A program made the translations under genes and the position numbers. A stretch of DNA of 13,681 nucleotides, taken from the NCBI GenBank assembly GCA_003539755.1, contig DPOH01000099.1:6577-20257 (forward strand). The letters run 5' to 3'. The DNA comes from Clostridium sp. GTDB lineage: Bacteria > Bacillota > Clostridia > Clostridiales > Clostridiaceae. Below are positions 1-7,044 of the stretch, piece after piece (the stretch's first letter is position 1; every line of letters begins with the position of its first letter). The notes beneath the pieces are model-generated. The model was given only the letters and a program-made list of their open reading frames with translations. It did no database searches and had not been told where the DNA came from.

Positions 1-225
1 ATTCATGATTCCATGAATATGAGCTTAAAAATCTTGATCCGGTACTTCTATGTCGATTAGATGTAAATTTGTTATAAGCTGAAGAAATTGTTTTATTTCC
101 TTCGGTTACGATTATTTCAGATGTTAAATTTATCATATAGTTCTTTATCACAGAAGAATATGGTAAATTTACTCTAAAATATAGTTGCTAAGAAATTGGT
201 TTTGGTTTAATATTGTTGTCGGCAT
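1..225 (-). pseudogene. Transposase, N-terminal fragment, frameshifted and cut by the window edge
   Basis: A strong ribosome binding site (AGGAGG, five bases before ATG at 225-223) opens a minus-strand frame that begins MPTTILNQNQFLSNYILE and stops at TAA 171-169. Directly after, another minus-strand frame is open from about position 178 to the window edge. It encodes a stretch that includes EGNKTISSAYNKFTSNRHR and STGSRFLSSYSWNHE, which resembles the N-terminal part of DDE transposases common in clostridial insertion sequences; I cannot name the IS family. The two frames join if one T is added to the T-run at 179-176, so a one-base deletion is the simplest explanation. A programmed -1 shift on that run is not excluded. 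The catalytic residues would lie beyond the left edge, so I cannot say whether the rest of the element is intact. Confidence 0.7.
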
Positions 226-285
226 ATAAACCTCCTTTAGGTTTTGGTTCGCAACAATAATCTAACATGCTTGAGGTTTATATGC
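222..285 (-). repeat. 13-bp inverted repeat over the transposase start
   Basis: GCATATAAACCTC at 222-234 is matched perfectly by its reverse complement at 273-285, with a 38-base loop. Read on the minus strand, the 3' arm contains part of the ribosome binding site (GAGG) and the ATG of the transposase frame. A transcript entering from upstream would therefore fold its own start site into a hairpin. Such hairpins near IS ends are known to limit transposase translation from external transcripts (for example IS10, IS50 and IS200). The repeat may also mark the element's subterminal region, but the exact IS end is not identifiable here. Confidence 0.65.
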
Positions 286-379
286 TACTTTTTTATAAAA
301 AATTATATTGGTAAAATATCAACAAAAAACCAAAATTAATTATTCCATTATAAAAAAGAAAAGGTTTCAATATATATGA
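286..379. other. AT-rich intergenic spacer
   Basis: No gene is visible between the transposase remnant and the deacetylase stop codon. On the minus strand, downstream of the deacetylase, a weak hairpin (TTGGT/ACCAA, arms at 329-333 and 308-312) is followed by a T-rich stretch at 304-290 and could act as a poor intrinsic terminator. The outer end of the insertion sequence probably lies somewhere in this stretch, but no target duplication can be assigned. Confidence 0.4.
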
Positions 380-1759
380 TTATCCCAATGTCCTAAATTC
401 GTATCCATGACCTTTAAAATATTCTATAATCTTTGGAAGTGAATTTGCAGTTTCTTCTTTGCCATAAGTATCATGCATAAGAAGTACTACCATTTCTTGA
501 TTCATTGAACTTTCTACTGCATGTTTCAAAAGCTGGCTTGCATCCTTCTTTTCACCCTCAGCATCTCCACTAAGTGCACTCCAGTCTATAGATGTCATAT
601 TATTTTCATTTAAATATCCATTTAGCTTGTCCATATCTTTCCATGACATATACCCTCCTGGACATCTTATGACCCTTGTAGAAAAATCATCACCTAATAT
701 TTTTTTCAATTCATTTTCGTTCTTGCTATAATCATTTTTGAAAGCCTCTAAATCAAGATGTCTTCCTGGATAAAGAACGCTATAATCATGGCAGTATGAA
801 TGATTTCCTATAGCATGTCCTTTATTATACTCTTCTTTAACTAGTTTTTTTGCATTTTCTCCGCCATCTTCAAGTACAGAACCCATTATAAAAAATGTAG
901 CTTTTACATTATAATCATCTAATACTTTTAATATTTTAGGAGTCACTGTATTAGATGCTCCATCATCAAAAGTTAAAAATATAATCTTTTTTCCTCCATT
1001 TTGATAATCACAATTTTTAAGTTTTTTAGCTACTTCTACTGCATCATAGATAAATTTCTGTCCTTCAGCACTAGTGTTTTTATACTTATTATCAGACTTA
1101 TTATTTTCTTTATTTGAAGCATTTGTCTTATTATCTTTTTTCTCACTACTATTTCTATCATTCTTTTCAGTATTATTTTTAGTATTATTCTCATCATTAT
1201 CTGAGTTCTCATTACTATAACTTGAATTCAATGCTATCTTATTATTATTAAATGATATAGCTCCTGCTTTGCCTATTGCTGCTCCAAATAAAAATATACT
1301 CATAACAATAAAACTCATGGCACGCATATATATATTTGAAACTTTTAATTTTCTCTCTTTTCTTCTTGCTTTTCTGTTGTTGATTTTATTGCTTTCAAAT
1401 TCATTAATATTATCATTTTGAACTTTTATCTCTTCTTCTATAATACTGTTATCTTGTTCCTCTATTACTTGTTCTATGATTTTGCTATCTTCTTCTATTT
1501 CTTTCTCTACAACATTAATATCTTCTACCTCTTTTTCTGTAAGGCTCTTTTCTTCTTCTACAACACCGATTTCCTCTATCTCTTTTTCTGTAACAGGGAT
1601 ATTTTCTAATTTTTCTATCTCTCTTTCCGAAATACTACTATCTTTTATTCCTTCTACTTCTTGTTCAGAATCTGATTCTATTTTTTCTTTTTCTATAATC
1701 CCTATATCTTCTGCTTCCACATTTGCATTATTATTTGCTTCACCATTTAATTTATCCAT
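380..1759 (-). CDS. Membrane-anchored polysaccharide deacetylase (NodB domain) with acidic repeat tail
   Basis: The protein is 459 residues from ATG 1759, which is preceded by AGGAGAT at 1771-1765 with 7-base spacing. An upstream TTG at 1783 would place this ribosome binding site inside the gene, so I reject it. Residues about 20-115 are Glu/Ile/Val-rich degenerate repeats of the form TEKEIEEIxVVEEE. A basic patch (about 128-139, RKARRKERKLK) precedes one hydrophobic span (about 146-168), so the repeats should be cytoplasmic. A low-complexity Asn/Lys/Asp linker (about 170-230) leads to the extracellular NodB homology domain (about 258-459). Its motifs are TFDDG (263-267), metal ligands H320 and H324 in HSYCH, RCPGG (365-369), DWS (392-394) and LMHD with H429. 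The family removes N- or O-acetyl groups from cell-wall sugars; peptidoglycan is the likely but unproven substrate. A possible -10 element (TATAAT, 1833-1828) lacks a convincing -35. Confidence 0.9.
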   Translation of the reverse strand: MDKLNGEANNNANVEAEDIGIIEKEKIESDSEQEVEGIKDSSISEREIEKLENIPVTEKEIEEIGVVEEEKSLTEKEVEDINVVEKEIEEDSKIIEQVIEEQDNSIIEEEIKVQNDNINEFESNKINNRKARRKERKLKVSNIYMRAMSFIVMSIFLFGAAIGKAGAISFNNNKIALNSSYSNENSDNDENNTKNNTEKNDRNSSEKKDNKTNASNKENNKSDNKYKNTSAEGQKFIYDAVEVAKKLKNCDYQNGGKKIIFLTFDDGASNTVTPKILKVLDDYNVKATFFIMGSVLEDGGENAKKLVKEEYNKGHAIGNHSYCHDYSVLYPGRHLDLEAFKNDYSKNENELKKILGDDFSTRVIRCPGGYMSWKDMDKLNGYLNENNMTSIDWSALSGDAEGEKKDASQLLKHAVESSMNQEMVVLLMHDTYGKEETANSLPKIIEYFKGHGYEFRTLG

Positions 1760-1881
1760 AGCTGATCTCCTTTTCAAATCCAAATAATTATTCCATATAA
1801 ATTTTATGTAACTTGTTTTGTTTACATATTATATTAATATTAATAATGACATCAGCATATGAATAATAATTATAAATTTAA

Positions 1882-1915
1882 CAATAAAATAAGACACCAT
1901 AATATTTATGATGTC
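1882..1915 (-). terminator. Intrinsic terminator of trpS
   Basis: On the minus strand, just after the trpS stop, GACATCATAA and TTATGGTGTC (arms 1915-1906 and 1902-1893, loop of 3) form a 10-bp stem with one G-U pair. A T-rich tail follows at 1892-1882. Confidence 0.8.
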
Positions 1916-1933
1916 TCACTTTATAATATATTT

Positions 1934-2947
1934 TTATTTGAAATATTCTAATCCAATTGCATTACGTACTTCACTTAAAGTCTTAGCAGCTACTTCTCTA
2001 GCCTTATCGCTTCCGTCTTTAAGCATCTTATAAACTGAATCCATATCCTTAGCGAATTCTTCTCTTCTCTTTCTAATTGGTTCAAGTTCAGCTTGCATTA
2101 CTTCATTTAAATATCTCTTAACTTTAACATCACCAAGACCACCTCTTTGATAATGTTCTTTCATTTCTTGAACAGCTTCCTTATCTTTAGCAAAAACATC
2201 TAAGTAAGTAAATACTGTATTTCCTTCAATTTGACCTGGATCTTCTACTCTTATATGGTTTGGATCAGTATACATTGACATAACTTTTTTCTTTATAGTA
2301 TCAGCATCATCTGATAAATAGATACAGTTACCTATAGATTTACTCATCTTAGCTTTTCCATCTGTACCAGGTAATCTTCCGCAAGTATCTTTTGGAATTA
2401 TAGCTTCTGGTTCAACTAATACATCCCCATATATGCTGTTGAAGCTTCTTACTATTTCTCTAGTTTGTTCTATCATAGGTAATTGGTCTTCCCCTACTGG
2501 AACTGTTGTAGCCTTAAATGCAGTTATATCAGCTGCTTGGCTTACTGGGTATATTAAGAATCCGGCTGGAATGCTATTTTCATAATTTTTTTGTTTTATT
2601 TCAGTTTTAACTGTAGGGTTTCTTTCTAATCTTGAAAGTGTTACAAGGTTTAAGTAGTGCATTGTAAGTTCATGTAATTCTGGTAATTGAGATTGAACAA
2701 ATATAGTTGATTTTGTTGGATCTAATCCAACTGCTAAATAATCTAAAGCAACTTCAGTTAAGCTCTTTCTTATTTTTTCAGGATCTCTTGCATTATCAGT
2801 AAGAGCTTGTTGGTCAGCTATCATTATGAAGCTTTCATAATCTCCTGTATTTTGTAATTCAACTCTGTTCTTTAATGAACCAATATAGTGACCTATATGT
2901 AATTTTCCTGTTGGTCTATCTCCTGTTAATATTATTTTTTTACTCAT
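1934..2947 (-). CDS. trpS: Tryptophanyl-tRNA synthetase
   Basis: This class I aminoacyl-tRNA synthetase charges tRNA-Trp with tryptophan in the cytoplasm. Its 337 residues match the usual bacterial length of about 330. The HIGH motif is intact at residues 17-20 (KLHIGHYIG) and the KMSKS loop at 200-204. Other typical segments are [17 protein letters not shown] and [16 protein letters not shown]. The ATG at 2947 has AAGGAG at 2963-2958 with 10-base spacing. The gene stands alone behind a T-box leader whose specifier codon is TGG, so uncharged tRNA-Trp should raise its expression, and it ends in its own terminator. This independently supports the tryptophan assignment. Nothing appears truncated. 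Confidence 0.98.
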   Translation of the reverse strand: MSKKIILTGDRPTGKLHIGHYIGSLKNRVELQNTGDYESFIMIADQQALTDNARDPEKIRKSLTEVALDYLAVGLDPTKSTIFVQSQLPELHELTMHYLNLVTLSRLERNPTVKTEIKQKNYENSIPAGFLIYPVSQAADITAFKATTVPVGEDQLPMIEQTREIVRSFNSIYGDVLVEPEAIIPKDTCGRLPGTDGKAKMSKSIGNCIYLSDDADTIKKKVMSMYTDPNHIRVEDPGQIEGNTVFTYLDVFAKDKEAVQEMKEHYQRGGLGDVKVKRYLNEVMQAELEPIRKRREEFAKDMDSVYKMLKDGSDKAREVAAKTLSEVRNAIGLEYFK

Positions 2948-3005
2948 TAAAAATTCACTCCTTAATTTATCTCATCTATTATTTATTTTGACCTAAAATA
3001 TCTAT

Positions 3006-3041
3006 AAAAAAACAAAACTCCGTCCTAAACTTAGGACGGAG
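3006..3041 (-). terminator. T-box regulatory terminator
   Basis: CTCCGTCCTAA (3041-3031) pairs perfectly with TTAGGACGGAG (3028-3018), followed by TTTTGTTTTTTT down to 3006. The 5' arm overlaps the 3' half of the antiterminator, so the two structures exclude each other, as expected for T-box attenuation. Confidence 0.93.
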
Positions 3042-3305
3042 ATAATATCCGCTATACCACCTATTATAGTGTATATATAATCATAACTTATATATAAAAA
3101 ACTTCAAACACACTTTATGTTCTATCTGCTTTAAGGTGCAGCAATCCATATCATATACTCTCAAAAAATTATTTTGATTTCCCTTCATTCCTCCAAGGCC
3201 CATTCATAAAACTCTTTCATACCAGGCTCCCACCACCCCTGATTCTCTTATACGAACCTAAGTTAAATTACTCTTCCTCTTCAAAGGATTATCAATATTC
3301 ACTTC
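3006..3305 (-). ncRNA. Tryptophan T-box riboswitch leader of trpS
   Basis: The leader of about 300 bases has the main T-box parts. The Stem I apical region is CAGG-GGTGGTGGGAG-CCTG near 3242-3222. The specifier segment GAA-TGG-GCCTTGGAG puts the Trp codon TGG at 3202-3200. A probable Stem III (CTGC...GCAG, about 3140-3125) follows. The T-box sequence AGGTGGTATAGCGG lies at 3062-3049. The antiterminator can form from AGG plus GCGGA pairing with TCCGT plus CCT, leaving a 7-base bulge TGGTATA that would bind the tRNA acceptor end. The competing terminator lies at 3041-3006. Known mechanism: uncharged tRNA-Trp pairs at both the specifier and the bulge, stabilises the antiterminator and lets transcription reach trpS. 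Confidence 0.95.
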
Positions 3306-3311
3306 ATTATT

Positions 3312-3340
3312 ATCTTAATTGTTCTCATAAAAATTGTCAA
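3312..3340 (-). promoter_or_regulatory. Promoter of the T-box/trpS unit
   Basis: A consensus -35 TTGACA (3340-3335) and -10 TAAGAT (3317-3312) are separated by 17 bases, giving a predicted start near 3305 at the 5' edge of the T-box leader. The -35 lies only 14 bases after the stop codon of the upstream small gene, with no terminator between them. Confidence 0.8.
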
Positions 3341-3354
3341 CTTATTCAATTAAA

Positions 3355-3588
3355 CTATTTGTTGCTGTTTACAACTTCATCAATTATATTTACTCTTTCT
3401 TCACCTAAGATATTGGCAATTTTAACTGACATTGCTTTTTCCTTATATACTGCATCTTTATTTGCATTTACAATTTTCATTATTTTATCTGACATAGTAT
3501 CATATGTTATTAAATCCTCATAATAATTATCTACGATGTCCTTTAAGCATGTTGCTAATTCTCTTGGATTTTTATAAACTGCTCTCAT
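3355..3588 (-). CDS. Small conserved clostridial protein, possibly TIGR04540 family
   Basis: This is a 77-residue soluble protein with ATG at 3588 and AAGGAG at 3600-3595, 6 bases upstream. It has no signal peptide, membrane span or cysteine pair. Features such as NPRELATCLKDIVDNYYEDLI near the N-terminus and ILGEERVNIIDEVV near the C-terminus resemble from memory the small clostridial family TIGR04540, whose function is unknown; I could not check this. Its length, strong ribosome binding site and upstream extended -10 element support a real gene. It sits between the usp gene and the trpS T-box promoter, and transcripts could run on into the T-box leader. Confidence 0.75.
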   Translation of the reverse strand: MRAVYKNPRELATCLKDIVDNYYEDLITYDTMSDKIMKIVNANKDAVYKEKAMSVKIANILGEERVNIIDEVVNSNK

Positions 3589-3673
3589 TTTGTACTCCTT
3601 ATTGTGTATATATTAGTTTAAAGTAATTTTTTAAATTCTTACCCAAACATAGGATTTTGAATAAGTTTTCTAT

Positions 3674-3682
3674 ATTATATCA
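3674..3682 (-). promoter_or_regulatory. Extended -10 promoter of the 77-aa protein gene
   Basis: TGATATAAT at 3682-3674 is a TGn-TATAAT extended -10 element, about 85 bases before the start codon. No good -35 is visible at 17-18 bases (TGGAAT is the closest), which is tolerated with extended -10 promoters. Confidence 0.5.
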
Positions 3683-3740
3683 CCATAACTATAAAAATTC
3701 CACGTTATAAAACAAATAAAATAGTATTATGCACATTTAT

Positions 3741-4172
3741 CTACTTTATACTTATAGAAAAGTCACTTGGTACAATCATTACTATACATTTTGCTCGCCT
3801 TACAACACTTGTAGTAACTGAACCAATCAACCTATTTAAGCCTCTCTTAGTAGACTTAGTCATGACTATTACTCCTATGTTTTCTTCTAGTGATTTCTTT
3901 ATTATTTCATCACCTGCATAGCCAAATGTAAAATACGTATCAGTTATATAACCTTTCATTTTTTCTTTTGCTGCTGATAATATATCTTTAGATAATTCCT
4001 GGGCTATTCTTATTTCATCTGCTACCATCATTTCATTAATGGCTACTAATTCTTTTACATGCATTATTGTAATTTCAACAGATCCTTTCGGGAATATTTC
4101 TTTAACAAAATCCAAAGAATGCATACTTCTTTCAGTTCCATCTATTGGTATTAATACTTTTTTCTTGTCCAT
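3741..4172 (-). CDS. Universal stress protein (UspA family)
   Basis: The protein is a single UspA domain of 143 residues from ATG 4172, with AAGGGG at 4187-4182 and 9-base spacing. A TTG at 4181 in the same frame abuts the ribosome binding site and is rejected. The N-terminal strand VLIPIDGTERS and the C-terminal block KRGLNRLIGSVTTSVVRRAKCIVMIVP match the nucleotide-binding fold of the family. In ATP-binding members the loop reads G-x2-G-x9-G-S/T; here the first glycine position appears replaced (KSTKRG), while the final GSV is kept, so ATP binding is uncertain. The family forms cytoplasmic dimers linked to starvation and stress survival, and the exact role here cannot be read from sequence. 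A promoter lies immediately upstream. Confidence 0.9.
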   Translation of the reverse strand: MDKKKVLIPIDGTERSMHSLDFVKEIFPKGSVEITIMHVKELVAINEMMVADEIRIAQELSKDILSAAKEKMKGYITDTYFTFGYAGDEIIKKSLEENIGVIVMTKSTKRGLNRLIGSVTTSVVRRAKCIVMIVPSDFSISIK

Positions 4173-4198
4173 ATAGATCAACCCCTTAAATATCTATT

Positions 4199-4226
4199 GT
4201 TATATAAATTCTACAAAAAGTGTAAA
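4199..4226 (-). promoter_or_regulatory. Predicted promoter of the universal stress protein gene
   Basis: TTTACA (4226-4221) and TATAAC (4204-4199) are separated by 16 bases. The predicted start near 4192 gives a leader of only about 20 bases, with the ribosome binding site at its beginning. Confidence 0.55.
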
Positions 4227-4304
4227 ATACCTTTTAAAATTATAATCTTTTTTGATCTTTATCTTGAATATACGCCAAGTTAATTGTTTACATGAGATTT
4301 ATTT

Positions 4305-4604
4305 TTAATGCATAAATTTATTTATCATAATACCTACAGCTACGAACAGTACACCACCAACAATCACAGCTATATATACTACTGACATCCATTTACCCAT
4401 TTTGTTCCCCATGTTTCCATAAGACTTATTTAAAGGCAGTGATATTGGCTTCCCCTCTTCATCAAATATCATTGACATCCTTCTATCACTAGCAATATAA
4501 CCTTTATCACTTTTTGTGATTCTTAGGTTCTTAACATCCATCTTCCCTTTCTTACAGAACAATCTAATCTTCTTTTCAACCATATCTGTCATAAATTCTC
4601 CCAT
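4305..4604 (-). CDS. Unrecognised small protein with C-terminal membrane anchor
   Basis: I do not recognise this protein. From ATG 4604 it has 99 residues (AAGGG at 4615-4611, 6-base spacing). An equally good start is ATG 4592 with GGAG 5 bases upstream, giving 95 residues; a GTG at 4607 is too close to the ribosome binding site. The N-terminal 70 residues are charged and soluble, with a strand-like pattern (KKIRLFCKKGKMDVKNLRI, then GYIASDRRMSMIFDEEGKPISLPL). Residues about 73-95 (VVYIAVIVGGVLFVAVGIMI) form one strong membrane span close to the C-terminus, suggesting a tail-anchored topology with the domain in the cytoplasm. It lies upstream of the stress protein gene on the same strand, separated by a predicted promoter. 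Confidence 0.75.
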   Translation of the reverse strand: MGEFMTDMVEKKIRLFCKKGKMDVKNLRITKSDKGYIASDRRMSMIFDEEGKPISLPLNKSYGNMGNKMGKWMSVVYIAVIVGGVLFVAVGIMINKFMH

Positions 4605-4623
4605 CACTTTCCCTTAAATTTAT

Positions 4624-4672
4624 GTATAAACAAAAGAAGACAGATAAAAATATTTTCTTATACTGTCTTCTT
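4624..4672 (-). terminator. Intrinsic terminator after the flavoprotein gene
   Basis: AAGAAGACAG (4672-4663) pairs perfectly with CTGTCTTCTT (4643-4634) across a 19-base AT-rich loop. A T-rich tail (about TTTGTTTAT, 4633-4624) follows on the minus strand, just after the stop codon at 4704. Confidence 0.75.
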
Positions 4673-4703
4673 CTTTAGTAACATATTATATTATAGTATT
4701 CTA

Positions 4704-6038
4704 TTATTTACAAACATTTCCTGCAACATTTAATACATCCCATGTTCTTGCAAATGGAGGTGCATAGCATAAGTCAAGCATTCCAAGCTGTTTTGTAGTA
4801 AGCTTTCCAAATATACATGCAGCTAATACATTTACTCTTTGAACTGCTCCCTTATATCCTGCTACTTGACCACCTAATATTTCATAAGTGTCTGCATTAT
4901 AAATTAATTTTACATATATCTTATTTTGACCTGGATAATAATCTGTTTGATTCATATCAGTAATAAATGCTGTCTTGTAATTAATTCCAAGTGCTTTAGC
5001 TTTTTCTTCAGTAATTCCAGTTCTACCAGCTTCCATATCCATTACTTTTATACAGCTTGATGCTAATGACCCTTGGAATTCAGTATTCATTCCAGCTAAA
5101 TTTTCACCAACTATACGTCCAAGCTTATTGGCTCCTGTAGCTAGTGGAACATAACTTTGTTCATCCTGTACTATTTGATAAATAGTTGCACAGTCTCCTG
5201 CTGCATAAACATCTTCTATAGAAGTTCTTCCATGATTATCTACAACTATAGCTCCATTTCTAAGCATTTCAATTCCTGAATCTTTTAAAAATTCTGTGTT
5301 AGGTCTTACTCCCGTAGCTATGATTACAACATCAGCTTCAACTTCACGGTTATTTGTAACAACCTTTTCTACTTTACCGTCTCCAATTAATTCAGTTACA
5401 GTTTCTTGTACATAAAGATTAACATCATGTTTTCTTAATTCTTCTTCTAAAAGATCTGTAATTTCCTTATCAAAAACATCTTGAAGTATTCTATCTCCTA
5501 ATTGGAATACAGATACTTCCTTCCCATACTTCTTAGCTGCTTCAACTGCTTCAAGACCTATAAATCCTGCACCAATTATAGCAATTTTCTTATTTTCTTC
5601 ATTTTTCATAAGAGCTTTTAATGCATATCCATCTTGTAAGCTTTTTAATGTATGAACATTTTCTAAATTTACATTCTTGATTGGTGGTATTATGCTTCTA
5701 GCTCCTGTAGCTATCATTATTTTATCAAATGAATCTTCAAAAACAGTATCTTCTTTTAAGTTCTTTACTGTAACCTTCTTGCTTTTAAAATCTACATTTG
5801 TTACTTCATGAAGAGTTTTAACGTCTACTCCTGATTTTATAAATGCTTCTGGAGTTCTTGCTATCATTCTTTCTGTATCTTCAAAGAAATCCCCTACAAA
5901 ATAAGGAAGTCCACATGCACCAAATGATACTATATCTCCTTTTTCATATATAACAATTTCAGCGTCCTTATGAAGTCTTCTAAGTTTAGCTGCAGCACTA
6001 GTACCAGCTGCAATTCCTCCAACTATTACTACTCTCAT
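4704..6038 (-). CDS. CoA-disulfide reductase-like FAD/NAD(P)H oxidoreductase
   Basis: This 444-residue flavoprotein belongs to the single-cysteine pyridine nucleotide-disulfide reductase group (CoA-disulfide reductase / NADH oxidase). The FAD-binding GGIAAG motif is at residues 7-12 and the redox cysteine is C42 in SFGACGLPYF. The NAD(P)-binding GAGFIG begins near 156, ATGVRPNT near 242 and the second FAD motif YAAGDCA near 278. The C-terminal dimerisation domain carries TDYYPGQNKIYVKL and LDLCYAPPFA, whose tyrosines match those noted as important in CoA-disulfide reductases. C42 in a GLPYF context favours that activity over water-forming NADH oxidase, but sequence alone does not settle it. 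There is no fused rhodanese domain. ATG 6038 has GGAGG with 7-base spacing. The gene has its own promoter and terminator. Confidence 0.88.
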   Translation of the reverse strand: MRVVIVGGIAAGTSAAAKLRRLHKDAEIVIYEKGDIVSFGACGLPYFVGDFFEDTERMIARTPEAFIKSGVDVKTLHEVTNVDFKSKKVTVKNLKEDTVFEDSFDKIMIATGARSIIPPIKNVNLENVHTLKSLQDGYALKALMKNEENKKIAIIGAGFIGLEAVEAAKKYGKEVSVFQLGDRILQDVFDKEITDLLEEELRKHDVNLYVQETVTELIGDGKVEKVVTNNREVEADVVIIATGVRPNTEFLKDSGIEMLRNGAIVVDNHGRTSIEDVYAAGDCATIYQIVQDEQSYVPLATGANKLGRIVGENLAGMNTEFQGSLASSCIKVMDMEAGRTGITEEKAKALGINYKTAFITDMNQTDYYPGQNKIYVKLIYNADTYEILGGQVAGYKGAVQRVNVLAACIFGKLTTKQLGMLDLCYAPPFARTWDVLNVAGNVCK

Positions 6039-6128
6039 TATTTATCCTCCAATATTGTTCTTCTATTAAAATATGATTATTTATTTAATTTTTATCATTA
6101 GATCTATTTATATTCTATGTTTATCCTA

Positions 6129-6157
6129 ATACTAATTATTTTATTACCTTTTGTCAA
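6129..6157 (-). promoter_or_regulatory. Predicted promoter of the flavoprotein gene
   Basis: A perfect -35 TTGACA (6157-6152) and -10 TAGTAT (6134-6129) are spaced by 17 bases. The predicted start near 6122 leaves an 80-base AT-rich leader. The promoter begins about 50 bases after the nadC stop. Confidence 0.65.
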
Positions 6158-6207
6158 TATATCCTATCGTTTTAGTTGTATATAAATTTTTTATAATCAC
6201 CAAAAAA

Positions 6208-7044
6208 CTATATAATCTTTAAATTTTTCATGCTTAAATCTAATATTTTTGCAGAATGAGTAAGTGCTCCTACAGAAATAAAATCAACACCAATTTCAGC
6301 TATTGATTTTATATTTTTTAGTTCAACATTTCCTGAGAATTCAGTAAGTGCTCTATCACCAATCATTTTTACTGCTTTTTTTGCAGTTTTAAGATCCATA
6401 TTATCAAGCATTATAATATCAGCTTTAGCCTCTAATGCTTCTGTAACCATTTCAAGGCTTTCTGTTTCAACTTCAATTTTTCTTACAAACGATGAATTCT
6501 CTTTTGCTAATTTTACTGCATTTTTTATTCCACCAGCTGCACTTATATGATTATCCTTAAGCATAACACCATCTGATAAATTAATTCTATGATTACAGCC
6601 TCCTCCTACTTTTACACTATACTTTTCAAGTATTCTTAAGTTAGGAGTAGTCTTTCTTGTATCTAAAAGCTTAGCCTTTGTATGGCTTATTTCATTTACA
6701 AATTTATTAGTTAAAGTAGCAATTCCACTCATTCTTTGAAGTAGATTAAGAGCCACTCTTTCCCCCATAAGGACATTTCTAGTGCTTCCTTTTAATTCGC
6801 CTATTTTTTCTTTTGTACAAACTTTTTGTCCATCTTCTTTAAATAACTTTACTTCAACATATCCAAGTATTTCAAAAACTCTTTTAAACACATCTAGCCC
6901 AGCTATTATTCCATCTTCTTTGCATAATAATTCAACTGTACATATGCTTTTTTCATCAATAATACATTCTGTTGAAATATCTCCATTAGGTATATCTTCA
7001 ATAAGTGCATTTTTTATTATATTATCTACAACTAAGTAATTCAT
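6208..7044 (-). CDS. nadC: Nicotinate-nucleotide pyrophosphorylase (quinolinate phosphoribosyltransferase)
   Basis: NadC converts quinolinate and PRPP to nicotinate mononucleotide, CO2 and pyrophosphate, the last step of the de novo branch. The protein has 278 residues from ATG 7044, typical for the family. Recognisable blocks in order are LNLLQRMSGIATLT, LLDTRKTTPNLR followed by the Lys/His-rich VGGGCNHRINLSDGVMLKDNH, IEVETESLEM, IMLDNMD and the phosphate-binding end FISVGALTHSAKILDLSMK. The start is fixed by GGAGGG at 7060-7055 (10-base spacing); an in-frame TTG at 7071 precedes that site and is rejected. The first 23 bases overlap the end of nadB, so translation is probably coupled. No convincing terminator follows the stop. 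Confidence 0.97.
   Translation of the reverse strand: MNYLVVDNIIKNALIEDIPNGDISTECIIDEKSICTVELLCKEDGIIAGLDVFKRVFEILGYVEVKLFKEDGQKVCTKEKIGELKGSTRNVLMGERVALNLLQRMSGIATLTNKFVNEISHTKAKLLDTRKTTPNLRILEKYSVKVGGGCNHRINLSDGVMLKDNHISAAGGIKNAVKLAKENSSFVRKIEVETESLEMVTEALEAKADIIMLDNMDLKTAKKAVKMIGDRALTEFSGNVELKNIKSIAEIGVDFISVGALTHSAKILDLSMKNLKII

Noticed and set aside
1400..1700. Repeated CTTCTTCTA-like tracts that could suggest a repeat array or CRISPR
   Set aside because: The units are irregular in length and sequence, lack unique spacers and are explained by the Glu-rich coding repeats.
1418..1787. Plus-strand open frames opposite the deacetylase repeats
   Set aside because: They are Phe/Ser/Leu-rich antisense shadows of the Glu-rich repeats, with no ribosome binding site.
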